A DNA stretch of 64,000 bases from Pseudomonas sp. LD120 (GCF_009861525.1 NZ_WVHL01000005.1:1054001-1118000), one strand, 5' to 3'; positions 16,686-25,677 are shown, counted from the stretch's first letter. Translations and numbers: made by a program. The notes: generated from the letters alone by a model not told the origin.

Positions 16686-18152
16686 TCAGTGGGCGGGTGT
16701 CAGGTTGACGAAGTAGTAGGGTTGGCGGCCGACCAGGATGGTTCGCTGTATCTGCAAGGGCGGCTGGGGGACTTCGGCGCCACCGAGCACCGCCATGTGC
16801 TGCGCCGACTCAGCAAGAAAGGCCTGCAACTGCGTCTCGGTCTGCAGGTCCTTGAGCAGGCTTTGGGTGTAGAACACGCTGGCCCCGCCGATGCGTTCAT
16901 TGGCTTGATACAGCGCCAAGCGATGACCGCTGGCCTGCAGCGCCATGATCTGATCGGTCACGGGAACGAAGGACAGTGTGCGATCAGCCCGGGGCGCGGC
17001 CCATTGTGCGTTCACCAGGTACGCGCAGATCACCAAGCCCATGACGGTGACGGCCAGGCCTCGCCGCTGACGTCCCACGGCACTCCAGAACCCCGTACCC
17101 CGAGCCCGCTGGGCGAGACGCTGGTACAGCACCGCGCCGTATTCGGCGGCCAACACCGCGGCGGCCGGGGTCAGCGACATCAAGTACACGGTGCGCTTGC
17201 TGGAGGCCAGGCACAACAGGGTGAACTGTGCCAGCAACCAGAGCGTGAAAAACAGCAGGTAGCGATTCTGCACCAGGGTTTTACGGAAATGCCACAGGCC
17301 CAGGTAGACCAGGATGTTCCACGGCAAGAAGGCCTGGGGCAGTTTGGCCAGGTAGTAGTAGAAGGGCTCGTAGTGCCCGGCCTCGACGAAGGAACCATCG
17401 AAGCGCCCGACACTGTTGGTCCACAGCACTTCGCCCAGGGCTTGCAGGCCACCGCGTTGATACAGCACGCACAGCCAGATGGCCAAGGGCACCAGCCCCA
17501 GTAGGGTCAACAACCCTGGACGCAGCCACAGGCTGAAGCTAAAGCGTTTTTCGATCAGGCTGTCGGCCAGCAGGTAGGCGAAGATCACCACCCCCGGCAT
17601 GGCCAGGCCCAGCACGCCCTTGCTCAGGGTGGCGATGGCGATGCCGCCGGCGAAGGCCAGCCAGGCCAGCAACGCCGGTTGCTGTTCAGCCTGACGGCGC
17701 TGGGCCTGAAAGAACGCCAGCAGGGCCAGGGTCACCCCAAGGCTGAGCAGGGCATCTTCACCCACGCCGCGCACGTTGCTCCAGTAACTGGCCATGGTCG
17801 CCAGCATCAGCCCGGCCACTGCCGCCAGGGTGGCCGGGCGGCCAAAACGGCGCAGCATGGCGTACAGCAGCATCACGCTGAACAGCCCGGCAAAGGCCGA
17901 GGCCAGGCGCACCGCCAGGGGCGTGCCGCCGAAGGCACGAATGGCGCCGGCGTCGAGCCACAGGCTCAGCGGCGGTTTTTCCAGGAATGGCGTGCCGAAC
18001 AGGCGCGGCGTGACCCAGTCGTCGTCCAGGTGCATTTCCATGGCGATCCCGGCCACCCGGGCTTCGGTCGAGCCTTGCAATTGGTGATTGCCCAGGGCGA
18101 AGAAGAACAGCAGGCAGGCCAGCAGGAACAGCAGCGGAGCGGGTCGGGACAT
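16686..18152 (-). CDS. ArnT-like (GT39/GT83) phospholipid-linked glycosyltransferase
   Basis: A 488-aa integral membrane protein with about 11-12 hydrophobic segments. The first periplasmic loop carries LGNHQLQGSTEARVAGIAMEM and DDDWVTPRLFGTPFLEKPPL, the acidic/basic motifs of ArnT/PMT_2 enzymes that transfer sugars from undecaprenyl phosphate onto lipid A or other envelope acceptors. The C-terminal soluble tail (about 390-488) is short. The acceptor and donor are not deducible. A second, more divergent member lies at 22441-24081. Confidence 0.88.
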   Translation of the reverse strand: MSRPAPLLFLLACLLFFFALGNHQLQGSTEARVAGIAMEMHLDDDWVTPRLFGTPFLEKPPLSLWLDAGAIRAFGGTPLAVRLASAFAGLFSVMLLYAMLRRFGRPATLAAVAGLMLATMASYWSNVRGVGEDALLSLGVTLALLAFFQAQRRQAEQQPALLAWLAFAGGIAIATLSKGVLGLAMPGVVIFAYLLADSLIEKRFSFSLWLRPGLLTLLGLVPLAIWLCVLYQRGGLQALGEVLWTNSVGRFDGSFVEAGHYEPFYYYLAKLPQAFLPWNILVYLGLWHFRKTLVQNRYLLFFTLWLLAQFTLLCLASSKRTVYLMSLTPAAAVLAAEYGAVLYQRLAQRARGTGFWSAVGRQRRGLAVTVMGLVICAYLVNAQWAAPRADRTLSFVPVTDQIMALQASGHRLALYQANERIGGASVFYTQSLLKDLQTETQLQAFLAESAQHMAVLGGAEVPQPPLQIQRTILVGRQPYYFVNLTPAH

Positions 18153-18283
18153 GAGTGGTGCGCCGGCAGGTCAAGAGGCGCAGCCGGAAGGCTGCGGGCA
18201 AGCGCCAAAGTATACGGAGGCAAGTCTTAACAAATTGTGAACAAGTAGGGGGAAATAGTCGGTTTTCCCGCGCGTGGGCCGAG

Positions 18284-18421
18284 TTATCCCGGGGCTTTCA
18301 GGTAGGCCGCCACGGCGTGCGGGAACAGTTGCTCGTAGAGAGGGTAGCCAATGCCCAGCACGCTGATCTCGATGGCCTCTTCAGCGCATTCGGTGGAGTA
18401 GCCCTGAAGGCTCACGCCCAT
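18284..18421 (-). pseudogene. Possible gene remnant (45 codons)
   Basis: A short open frame whose translation (LQGYSTECAEEAIEIS, YPLYEQLFPHAVAAYL) looks protein-like rather than random. It has no Shine-Dalgarno and no recognisable family. It runs upstream into a REP-type sequence (18591-18614). It could be the tail of a deleted gene. Otherwise the 18153-18638 gap contains only this and the REP copy. Confidence 0.25.
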
Positions 18422-18590
18422 GCCCAGTTGGAGCAGGGCGGTCTGTTGGGCAAGGTGGTGGTAGCCCGCGAGGCCGAGCCCAGCGCCTCGTTGTAGAGGC
18501 TGGCGGGGGGGGCGCCGTTTTGCTGTTGGCGTGGTATGAGCTGGCTGGCCGGAGAAAGCGTCATCAAGCCTGGTGGAGGGCTGGAGGTCC

Positions 18591-18614
18591 TCTTCGCCGG
18601 CAAGCCGGCCCCTA
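18591..18614. repeat. Single REP-type sequence
   Basis: Contains CGCCGGCAAGCCGGCCCCTAC, with its own short GCCGGC palindrome. It is related to the REP copies at 9331-9395 and 60037-60087. Confidence 0.6.
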
Positions 18615-18638
18615 CGGGAATGGGGCGGCGGAGACCGG

Positions 18639-19127
18639 TCAGCGCAGGTGGCGCCCGCTGCGCCACCAGAAGATGCCGCCGAGGAAGGCCCCTGAACAAC
18701 CGAACAGCGGCGCCAGCGGCAGGTAGCGCGGCAAACCGTCGGGTAGCGGTTGATCCTCGTCGCGGTCGGTATAGAAGCTGGAGGGCGCCAGGCTCGCCAC
18801 CACGGGGATGGTCGGCATGGCGGCCACAGCGCCACTGAACAGGTAGATCAGCAGGTTGCGCCAGGCAAAGCGCTGGGCCAGCCAGAAGAACAGCGCGCAA
18901 GGCAACGCCGTGAGAATGCCGGTCAGCACGCCACTGACGACCAGGGTCAGCAGGCCCACGAACAGCGTCTGCAGAATGATGTCTGTGTTCAACGAGCCGG
19001 CGCTGGCCAGCATCGTCAGCATCAGCAGTAAGGCCAGCACCGTGGCCAGGGCCGTGACGCCGATGAAGTAAGCGGCGAACCAGTCTTCCAGCTGCACGCT
19101 GCGTTGGGGTGGAGTTGTTGCGGGCAT
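18639..19127 (-). CDS. Small integral membrane protein, tandem paralogue A
   Basis: A 162-aa hydrophobic protein with about four membrane helices: TALATVLALLLMLTML, LFVGLLTLVVSGVLTGILTALPCALFFWL, LLIYLFSGAVAAMPTIPVV and LFGCSGAFLGGIFWW. It ends RSGRHLR. I start it at ATG 19127; the frame extends upstream only to a TTG. The next gene (19166-19687) encodes a clear paralogue. Family and role unknown. Confidence 0.65.
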   Translation of the reverse strand: MPATTPPQRSVQLEDWFAAYFIGVTALATVLALLLMLTMLASAGSLNTDIILQTLFVGLLTLVVSGVLTGILTALPCALFFWLAQRFAWRNLLIYLFSGAVAAMPTIPVVASLAPSSFYTDRDEDQPLPDGLPRYLPLAPLFGCSGAFLGGIFWWRSGRHLR

Positions 19128-19165
19128 GGAAAAGATCGCTCTATGGGTGGCTGCTTTGGCCCTGC

Positions 19166-19687
19166 TCAAGGGGCGGGTTGCTTGGCGTCGGGCCGCTGGT
19201 GAGTAAAGACTCGGCTCAGCGCAAGTGACGCCCGCTGCGCCACCAGAACACTACCCCCATGAACACCCCCACAGCCGCCGAACATCGATGCCAGCTGTAA
19301 ATAGTGCAGCGCAGCGCTGACGCCGTGCGGGAGGTTGAAGAGTTCGGGGAGCAGCTGGGTCATCACGGGAATGGCGAACTGCGCCGCCAAGGCTCCGCTC
19401 ACCAGGTAGATCCACAGGCGGTGCCAGGTAAAGCGCTGGGCCAGCCAGAAGAACAGGATGCACGGCAAGGCGGCGATCAGGGTAATCAGCACCAGGCTCA
19501 CCATCAGCACCGCCACACTGAACGACAGGGCGTCGAGCAGCGCCTTCCATGGATTCTGGCTGGTACTCAGCAGCACCAGGTTGAGCACCAGCATCAGGGC
19601 CAGGGACAGCCCGGCGACGCCGATGAAGTAGGTGGCGATCCAGTGACCGCGGTTCAGGGGGCGAACGGATTGGGGCGCTTGGGACAT
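19166..19687 (-). pseudogene. Small integral membrane protein, tandem paralogue B, frameshifted near the C-terminus
   Basis: The translation matches paralogue A (WIATYFIGVAGLSLALMLVLNLV, LIAALPCILFFWLAQRFTWHRLWIYLVSGALAA) until MFGGCGG. A run of five G (19266-19270 on the complementary strand) then shifts the frame. The alternative frame reads GVFMGVVFWWRSGRHLR and stops at 19216, restoring the exact end of paralogue A. As written, the protein instead continues to 19166 with an unrelated 25-residue tail. It could be a natural mutation, slippage phase variation, or a sequencing error. Confidence 0.65.
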
Positions 19688-19886
19688 GGTGGGCACGGGC
19701 TTCAGGCTGAGGATGACCGGACCCAGGCTATCGGCAGGCAGGCCTTTTGATTGTGGAGTTTGCGTGGTTTTTTCGCGGTGAATGCGCGTGGCAGATGACG
19801 CCGGGGGCGCAAATCCCTTATACAGGCAGCGGCCCGTCGACAGTTCACGGGCCTGGTTTGCGTCACCCACCCAGAAGGAGATGGAC

Positions 19887-20048
19887 ATGTTCAAGTTCCT
19901 GGATATTACCGAGTTGCCCCGTACCCCTGCGCATCGTGATTCCGGCTCCGTCAGCGGAGCGATCAATGCCTGGGAGCTGAAAAATCGGGCTCTCAATACC
20001 AAGGGGTTTGTCACATGTCCAAAGAATTACTCGGAGTTTCTGCTGTAG
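19887..20048 (+). CDS. 53-aa small protein, upstream partner of the overlapping membrane protein gene
   Basis: This short frame (MFKFLDITELPRTPAHRDSG...) is preceded by AGAAGGAG about 6 nt before ATG 19887; an ATG at 19881 touches the site and is less likely. Its last 34 nt overlap the start of the membrane protein gene at 20015 in a different frame, suggesting translational coupling. No known domain; it contains a single Cys and no membrane segment. Confidence 0.5.
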   Translation: MFKFLDITELPRTPAHRDSGSVSGAINAWELKNRALNTKGFVTCPKNYSEFLL

Positions 20049-20371
20049 GGCTGATGGTGCTGGGCGAGTTTTGCGCCATCTACAGTGAAGTGGTGGTGGC
20101 GCGGCTGGCCCATTCCGGCAACACCTCGGGTGCCGAGCTGGCGTTGCCGGTGCTGATCATGTGCCTGGGCGGTATCTGCCTGCTGGCGGCCTACTGGCTG
20201 GGGTACGTGGCGGTGGGCGACATCTGGATCATCACCGTGGTCTCGGTGACGTCGCTGCTGCTCCTGGAGCCGCTGGTGATCTGGGCGCTGTTCCAGCAGG
20301 CGCCCGGGCGCGGTGCCTTGATCGGCTTCTGCCTCGGCGCGCTGGGGATGTTGTCCGCCGTGTTCCTGTAG
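20015..20371 (+). CDS. Small integral membrane protein (118 aa)
   Basis: Four hydrophobic segments fill the protein (LLGVSAVGLMVLGEFCAIYSEVV, LALPVLIMCLGGICLLAAYWLGYV, IWIITVVSVTSLLLLEPLVIWAL, GALIGFCLGALGMLSAVFL). The acidic residue in the first helix and the organisation are reminiscent of small multidrug-type or DMT-half proteins, but I cannot place it. Its start lies inside the upstream 53-codon gene. Confidence 0.65.
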   Translation: MSKELLGVSAVGLMVLGEFCAIYSEVVVARLAHSGNTSGAELALPVLIMCLGGICLLAAYWLGYVAVGDIWIITVVSVTSLLLLEPLVIWALFQQAPGRGALIGFCLGALGMLSAVFL

Positions 20372-20397
20372 CACGGCCTCGCTCCGGCTCGGGTCCT

Positions 20398-21180
20398 TCA
20401 GGCCCGGGCCCGGGCAAAGTAGCGGCTGGGCGCCTCGCCCAGGACCTTGCGAAACACACTGCTGAACGCACTCGGGCTGCTGTAGCCCAGGTCGCTGGCA
20501 ACCCGGGTCACCGCCTCGCCCTGGCCCAGGCGTACCACGGCCGCCAACAGGCAGGCCTGCTGGCGCCATTCGACGAAACTGATGCCGGTGTGCTGGCGAA
20601 ACAGCCGGGTGAAGGTGCGACGGCTCATGCCGGCGCGCTCGGCTATGGCATCGATCCCCAACTCCAGCGATGGCTGTTCCAGCAGCTCGCGACAGACCCT
20701 GGCCAGCCGCGGCTCGTCCGGCAGCGGGGCGTTGAGGGTCAAGGCCGGCATGCTGGCGATTTCATGCAGCAGCAGGTTCATCAACTGCCCCGGCACACCG
20801 TCCCTGGCGTAAAGCGTGGGGAGGTGCATGGCCCGCAGCAGTAGTTGGCGCAGCAATTCGGACACTTCCCGCACCTCGCATTGCTCCGGCAAGCCCAGGC
20901 GCTTTGCCGCCCGGGGGCGCACATAGGTGTTGAGCATAGTCACCGGCCCGCTCATGTGCATGGCATGGGTCACCCCGGCCGGCACCCAAATGGCCCGCTG
21001 TGGCGGCACCACCCAGTTGCCCTGGTCGGTAAAGACGCTGATCACTCCGGTGGCGGCATAGGCGAATTGCCCGCGCCGGTGCTGGTGCTCGGCGAAGTGC
21101 AGGCCGTCGGGGTAGTCGATGGCGCTGACCACCACATCCCGCGGGGTATTTTCGTAAGGGTCGATAGCGATAGGGTGCAT
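20398..21180 (-). CDS. AraC-family regulator with cupin sensor (NimR-like)
   Basis: A 260-aa regulator. The N-terminal cupin domain (about 25-95; FAEHQHRRGQFAYAATGVISVFTDQGNWVVPPQRAIWVPAGVTHAM) is followed by a C-terminal AraC HTH pair (GIDAIAERAGMSRRTFTRLFRQHTGISFVEWRQQ and VASDLGYSSPSAFSSVFRKVLGEAPSRYF). The layout is that of NimR-type repressors, which control an adjacent exporter. The divergent EamA gene 115 bp away is the natural target. Confidence 0.9.
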   Translation of the reverse strand: MHPIAIDPYENTPRDVVVSAIDYPDGLHFAEHQHRRGQFAYAATGVISVFTDQGNWVVPPQRAIWVPAGVTHAMHMSGPVTMLNTYVRPRAAKRLGLPEQCEVREVSELLRQLLLRAMHLPTLYARDGVPGQLMNLLLHEIASMPALTLNAPLPDEPRLARVCRELLEQPSLELGIDAIAERAGMSRRTFTRLFRQHTGISFVEWRQQACLLAAVVRLGQGEAVTRVASDLGYSSPSAFSSVFRKVLGEAPSRYFARARA

Positions 21181-21295
21181 GGCCCGAATCTACTGATAGT
21201 TGACCTGATACTGCAAGCGGGCCAAGCCGCGCTGGGGCGATAGTTCGGCCCCGGCCGGGGAATGACCCGCGGCCACCTTTCCTGGACCGCGCGAC

Positions 21296-22180
21296 ATGCA
21301 GAACAAACACCTGTTCCTGGCCCTGCTGGTGACGGCCTTGTGGGGCCTGAACTTTCCCATCACCAAGCTTGGCTTGGCGAGTATCGATCCGTTGCTGCTC
21401 ACCGCCTTGCGCTTCACCCTGGCGGCCTTGCCCTGGGTATTTTTAGTGCCGCGCCCAGCGGTAGGGTTTGGCTGGCTGGCGGCCTACGGGCTGATTTTCG
21501 GCGTGGCCATGTGGGCGCTGATCAACCTGGGGATCGATCAGGGCGTGGCGCCGGGCACCGCTGCGCTGTTGATCCAGTTCAGCGCCTTTTTCTCCCTGGG
21601 CTGGGGCGTGCTGTTGTTCGGCGAGCGCCTGCGCGGGCAACAGGTGCTGGCCACGGCCATTGCCCTGTGGGGGCTGCTGCGGATCATCGGCGACAGCCCC
21701 GGGCACGCCACCAGCCTGGGTTATGCCCTGCTGCTGGTGAGTGCGTTCAGCTGGAGCATGGGCAACGTCATCATCAAGCGCTGCGGGGTGCGGGAGGTAT
21801 TCGCCTTCGTGGTCTGGGCCAGCCTGTTTGCGCCGTTGCCCCTGCTGGCACTGACCTGGATAAGCCATGGCGATGCGCCGTTTCGGCAACTGGCCGGGCA
21901 ACTCTCCGTCAGTGCGGTGTTGTCCCTGATGTTCCAGGTCTATGCGGCAACGCACTTCTGTTACTGGGGCTGGAACCTGTTGCTGCGCGAGTACCCGGTC
22001 TCCCGGGTGGCGCCCTTGTCGCTGCTGATCCCGGTGTTCGGCATGGCCGGGTCGGTGCTGATCCTGGGGCAGCGGGTCGGGGTCGATGAGGGCGTTTCCA
22101 TGGGCCTGATCCTGCTGGCGCTGGCCGTGGGGCAGTTCGACTGGCGCCGGTTTTCGGCCCTGGGGCGCCGTTCCCTGTAG
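21296..22180 (+). CDS. EamA/DMT-superfamily transporter
   Basis: A 294-aa inner-membrane protein with ten predicted helices in two EamA repeats. The N-terminus ALLVTALWGLNFPITKLGL is the classic first-helix motif, and the second repeat starts around residue 150 (GYALLLVSAFSWSMGNVIIKRCG). The family exports amino acids or small metabolites. It is divergent from the AraC/cupin regulator, which probably controls it. A REPIN follows directly after the stop codon. Confidence 0.9.
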   Translation: MQNKHLFLALLVTALWGLNFPITKLGLASIDPLLLTALRFTLAALPWVFLVPRPAVGFGWLAAYGLIFGVAMWALINLGIDQGVAPGTAALLIQFSAFFSLGWGVLLFGERLRGQQVLATAIALWGLLRIIGDSPGHATSLGYALLLVSAFSWSMGNVIIKRCGVREVFAFVVWASLFAPLPLLALTWISHGDAPFRQLAGQLSVSAVLSLMFQVYAATHFCYWGWNLLLREYPVSRVAPLSLLIPVFGMAGSVLILGQRVGVDEGVSMGLILLALAVGQFDWRRFSALGRRSL

Positions 22181-22325
22181 CCGCTGCCGCAGGCTGCGAA
22201 CGCTCTGGGCGGCACTGCGTCGCAGGAGGTTCAGGGGGCTTGAAGCCATCGGAGTTTTGCTTGGAATCCGTTAGGCAAGGCCCTGCGGGCTTTTTCGCAG
22301 CCTCGCGGCCTCGGCAGCGACTACA
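22176..22325. repeat. REPIN-like paired REP palindrome, second copy
   Basis: The left arm (22176-22199) is identical to the arm at 8272-8295. The right arm (22295-22325) is degenerate, with small insertions. It starts over the last codon of the EamA gene and fills most of the gap before the glycosyltransferase gene. Confidence 0.8.
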
Positions 22326-22440
22326 GTCGGTGGCGCAGGCGGGTTTCTTATCCTCGTTCAGTCACCGTTCAGGGGTATTGCGCGCACCATGTCCAGCCTT
22401 ACGCCGGGCGCAGGGCGCGGTGCTTTCTGGTGGGGCGAAG

Positions 22441-24081
22441 ATGGTTCGAGAAACGCGTTTCGGGATTGAGTCCTGGGGTATCTACCTGGTGGCCCTGCTG
22501 CTGTTCACCTTTGGCATCTGGGACCAGCAGCCCCAGGGTTTTGACGGGCGCTGGGCGCTGTTTCTTCAGGAAATGTTCCGCCACGGGCCGAGCCTGTTCC
22601 CCACCACTTACGGCCAGCCGTATCCGGATTACCCGGGCACGGCGACCTTCTTCAGCTACCTGTTCGCCCAGGCCTTCGGCGCCCCCAATCACCTGGCCAA
22701 TATCCTCCCCACCGCGCTGGCGTCGGCCGGGGTACTGGCGCTGCTGTATCGCTTGCTGGCGCCCATGGGCCGCACCTGGGCGCTGCTCGCGGTGTTGCTG
22801 ACAGCACTGACCAGCCAGCTGTTGGACAAGTCGCGCTCGGTGTGCCTGGACCAGATGGTTTCGCTGCTGTGCCTAGGGGCTTTCTACCTGCTGCACAGCG
22901 GCGAGCTGCGGGGTTCGCGGCTGCGCTTACTGATGGTGCTACCGCTGTTCGTGTTGGCCTTCGCCATTCGCGGGCCCTTGGGGCTGGTGGAAGTCTGCGG
23001 GGTGGTCTGCACCTACTGGCTGCTGGGAGACAGCCGCACCCAGGAGGCGCGCCGGACCTTGTTCAAGCGCGTGCTCGGCTACGGCTTCAGCGGCCTGCTG
23101 TTGCTGGCAGCCTGTTGGTGGCTGCTGCTGAAGCTGGCTTATCTCAGCGGTGGCGAGGCCTTTGTGCAGCAGGTCTACCACATGCAGGTGGGCGGGCGTC
23201 TGGATGAGAGTGGCGAGCCGTTCTACTTCTACTTTCAGTTGGCGTTGTACCGCTATTTTCCGGTGGTGCCCCTGGCGCTGGTGACCTTGTGGATGCTGCG
23301 TCGCCAAGTGTTCCGGCGCCATGCCGACCCGCAGCTGCGCCTGGTACTGCGTCTTGGCGCCTGCGGCCTGATGATTCTGTTGGGCTTGTCGGTGCCGCAC
23401 TTCAAACGCGCCTATTACATCTTGCCCATGGTGCCGATGTTCGCTGCGGTGGCCGCCTACGGTTTGCTGATGGTCCGGGGCCGGATGAGCAAGGTCCGCA
23501 ACGCTTATCTGTGGCTGGTGGGTGTGCTGCCGGGGTTGTGCATCCTGGTGCTGTTCATCCTGCGCCACCACTGGCACAAGCACGGTGACTGGCCGCCGGT
23601 GTCGATGCCCTTGCTGATCGTGATCTTCGTCGTGTTGCAGCTGCTGGCGCTGTACGCCTGGCGCACGACCCTGGGCAGCTTCGGGCGGCGCCTGGTGCTG
23701 CTCAGCGCCCTGGCCCTGGCGGCGCAATGGACGCTGCTGGTGGCCGTGCTGGACCCGGCCAAGGACCGGCAATTCGACACCCAGGGTTTTGTTTCTCAGG
23801 TGGAGCAACGGCGCGCGGCCGAACACGGCCCGCTGGTGTTCTTCAATCTGGGCCGGGACACCTGGGCCGTGCGCTACATGATGAACCTGGACCACGACGA
23901 ACAGCCGCTGTTTGTCAGCGGCGATGCCCCCGAGCAACTGGACACATTGCCCCACGGCTCGTGGGTGATCGTGGCGCGCAAGGATCGAGAGAAGCTCCAG
24001 GGCACCTCGCTGGAAAACCTGCAACCGGTGTACGAGGGGCGCTTGAATGACAATCCCTGTTTGGTGTTTCAGTTGCAGTAA
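22441..24081 (+). CDS. ArnT-like phospholipid-linked glycosyltransferase, second member
   Basis: A 546-aa multi-spanning membrane protein. I start it at ATG 22441, because the 201 nt of open frame upstream lie in the REPIN and have no coding look. The first periplasmic loop (WDQQPQGFDGRWALFLQEMF, FPTTYGQPYPDYPGTATFFSYLFA) has the position of the ArnT/PMT_2 donor-site loop but a divergent sequence. About 12 helices are followed by a C-terminal periplasmic domain (about 440-546). Probably an envelope glycan-modifying enzyme; substrate unknown. Confidence 0.8.
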   Translation: MVRETRFGIESWGIYLVALLLFTFGIWDQQPQGFDGRWALFLQEMFRHGPSLFPTTYGQPYPDYPGTATFFSYLFAQAFGAPNHLANILPTALASAGVLALLYRLLAPMGRTWALLAVLLTALTSQLLDKSRSVCLDQMVSLLCLGAFYLLHSGELRGSRLRLLMVLPLFVLAFAIRGPLGLVEVCGVVCTYWLLGDSRTQEARRTLFKRVLGYGFSGLLLLAACWWLLLKLAYLSGGEAFVQQVYHMQVGGRLDESGEPFYFYFQLALYRYFPVVPLALVTLWMLRRQVFRRHADPQLRLVLRLGACGLMILLGLSVPHFKRAYYILPMVPMFAAVAAYGLLMVRGRMSKVRNAYLWLVGVLPGLCILVLFILRHHWHKHGDWPPVSMPLLIVIFVVLQLLALYAWRTTLGSFGRRLVLLSALALAAQWTLLVAVLDPAKDRQFDTQGFVSQVEQRRAAEHGPLVFFNLGRDTWAVRYMMNLDHDEQPLFVSGDAPEQLDTLPHGSWVIVARKDREKLQGTSLENLQPVYEGRLNDNPCLVFQLQ

Positions 24082-24151
24082 GTCCTTGGCAGCGAGTGGT
24101 GCGGGTCGTATTTTTGGCCACTGCGATCCGCGTTGAAACCAGGGAGTGGTC

Positions 24152-24631
24152 ATGGAATGCCAAGTTCGTCCGGCCCTAGAGGCCGATGCCGCGCGGGTCA
24201 GCCAAGTGATCCTGGCGGCCTTGCTCACCAGCAATGCCCAGGACTATCCCGCCAGTGTGATCGAGCGGGTGAAAGACAGTTTTACCCCGGACGCCATCCT
24301 GCAACTGATGCAGCATCGGCAGATGTTCGTCGCCCTGGTGGACGGCACATTGCTGGGCACCGCCAGCCTCGACGGGCGCGCGGTGCGTTCGGTGTTTGTC
24401 GATCCGGCGTACCACGGCCATGGTCTGGGCCGGCAACTGATGGCCGCGGTCGAGCAGGCGGCGCTGGATTCGGGCCAGACCTCGCTGGTGGTGCCCTCGT
24501 CGGTCACCGCCGAAGGCTTTTATGCCCGCCTGGGCTTTGTCCGGGTACGCGAGCAGTACGAGGGCGAGGAACTGACGCTGATCATGGAGCGGGCCCTGAT
24601 GGCCGTCGAGACAGGGTCAGGGTTGAGCTGA
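24152..24631 (+). CDS. GNAT-family N-acetyltransferase
   Basis: A 159-aa protein with the acetyl-CoA fold. The GNAT core VRSVFVDPAYHGHGLGRQLMAAVEQAA includes the Q/R-x-x-G-x-G/A pyrophosphate loop (HGHGLG), and FYARLGFVRVREQYEGEELTLIMER closes the fold. ATG 24152 is preceded by AGGGAG with 5 nt spacing. Substrate not deducible. It converges with the RidA gene with no visible terminator. Confidence 0.88.
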   Translation: MECQVRPALEADAARVSQVILAALLTSNAQDYPASVIERVKDSFTPDAILQLMQHRQMFVALVDGTLLGTASLDGRAVRSVFVDPAYHGHGLGRQLMAAVEQAALDSGQTSLVVPSSVTAEGFYARLGFVRVREQYEGEELTLIMERALMAVETGSGLS

Positions 24632-24632
24632 T

Positions 24633-24992
24633 TCAGGCCGGTTGCGCAGCAATCACCAACACTTCGATGCGGTAGTGCGGCTTGGCCATTGGCGCCTGCA
24701 CGCAAACCCGCACGGGTGCCTGGACACCTTCGAGCCAGGCATCCCAGAGCAGGTTCATGGCCGGGTAGTCGGCCATGTCCTTGAGCCAGATCTGCGCGCT
24801 GAGCAAGTGGCCTTTGTCGGTGCCGGCCTTGGCCAGCAGGGCGTCGATCTGTTGCAGCACGTCCTGGGTCTGGGCGCGGATGTCCCCTTCGGTCAATTGT
24901 GAAACCTGGCCTGCCAGGTAGACGCTCCGGTTGTGGATGACGATTTGGCTGAAGCGTGTGGTGGTGCCGATTCGCTGGAGGGATGAGGTCAT
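24633..24992 (-). CDS. RidA/YjgF-family protein
   Basis: A 119-aa enamine/imine-deaminase-type protein. The C-terminal signature is present as APVRVCVQAPMAKPHYRIEVLVIA, with the conserved Arg and Glu of active RidA members; earlier landmarks include VYLAGQVS and QTQDVLQQIDALLAKAG. It is the last gene of the 24.6-31.5 kb catabolic-looking operon, 31 nt after the DUF3726 gene. That position suggests it detoxifies or hydrolyses an imine intermediate made there. Confidence 0.9.
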   Translation of the reverse strand: MTSSLQRIGTTTRFSQIVIHNRSVYLAGQVSQLTEGDIRAQTQDVLQQIDALLAKAGTDKGHLLSAQIWLKDMADYPAMNLLWDAWLEGVQAPVRVCVQAPMAKPHYRIEVLVIAAQPA

Positions 24993-25023
24993 GTCGAGTT
25001 CCGTTGGTTCAAGGATGGAAAGG

Positions 25024-25677
25024 TTAGTTGTTGTCGCTCAGGCCGGCGCCGGCGCCCAGTAGGCGCGAGGCTTCGGAGGCCGGTACGTAGGTGCGGGCGG
25101 CGAGGTGGTCGAGGTCGTGCTGGGGGTTGTCGCCCAGGTCCGGAATGCTGCCTGCCAGAGGCTTGCCGAGGGTGCCGTCAGGGGCCGCGCAAGCGCAGCG
25201 CACCTGGGCGGCTGTGGCGACGCCCAGGTTCTGCGCACGTACCAGCCAGGCTGCGCCCGAGGGCGAAAACTTCAGGCAGCAGCCGTTCCAGGACAGCTCC
25301 AGCCACAGGCCGAGCTGGCGCGCAGTGGCGCTGGCAAAGGGCAGCAGCAGTTGCGGGTGCGCCACCTGCCGGAGCTCGATGCGGCCGTTGCGGCGCAGCA
25401 GGTAGGCGTGGTCGCTCAGGGTCGCCCCGGCGATCAGCGGGCACTGGGCATACCCCGGCACCTGCCAGGGCTCGGCGCTGACATCCGGGGCCAGTTGTTG
25501 GTAGGCACAGCCGTCATTCTGTCGCAGTTGCGTGGCCAGCAAGCCGGGCCCGTCGAGGCCGTGGGCGGAGAGCCAGCGCGCGGCCTTGCCGGCTTCCTCC
25601 GCCAGGCCCCAGGACAGCCCGGCACCGCGGGCGGCTTTCTTGCACAGGCTTTCGATTTCATTCAACGAGGCATGCAC
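25024..25677 (-). CDS. DUF3726-domain protein
   Basis: A 217-aa protein of unknown function (DUF3726 by similarity of the SLNEIESLCKKAARGAGLSWGLAEEAGKAARWL N-terminus). The most likely start is GTG 25677 after a CAGGAG site. The first 20 nt then overlap the end of the 564-aa protein gene, implying translational coupling. Several cysteines (CAYQQL, QCPLI, CCLKF, CACAA) are scattered without a clear metal motif. Confidence 0.7.
   Translation of the reverse strand: MHASLNEIESLCKKAARGAGLSWGLAEEAGKAARWLSAHGLDGPGLLATQLRQNDGCAYQQLAPDVSAEPWQVPGYAQCPLIAGATLSDHAYLLRRNGRIELRQVAHPQLLLPFASATARQLGLWLELSWNGCCLKFSPSGAAWLVRAQNLGVATAAQVRCACAAPDGTLGKPLAGSIPDLGDNPQHDLDHLAARTYVPASEASRLLGAGAGLSDNN

Noticed and set aside
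18284..18835. A 183-codon minus-strand frame covering the REP region and the 3' part of the membrane-protein gene
   Set aside because: Most of it is a shadow of the real gene 18639-19127 and of REP sequence. Only the terminal 45 codons look protein-like, and these are reported as a possible remnant.
22240..22440. N-terminal extension of the second glycosyltransferase
   Set aside because: The stretch lies in a REPIN and lacks coding character; ATG 22441 begins directly with the expected membrane-protein N-terminus.
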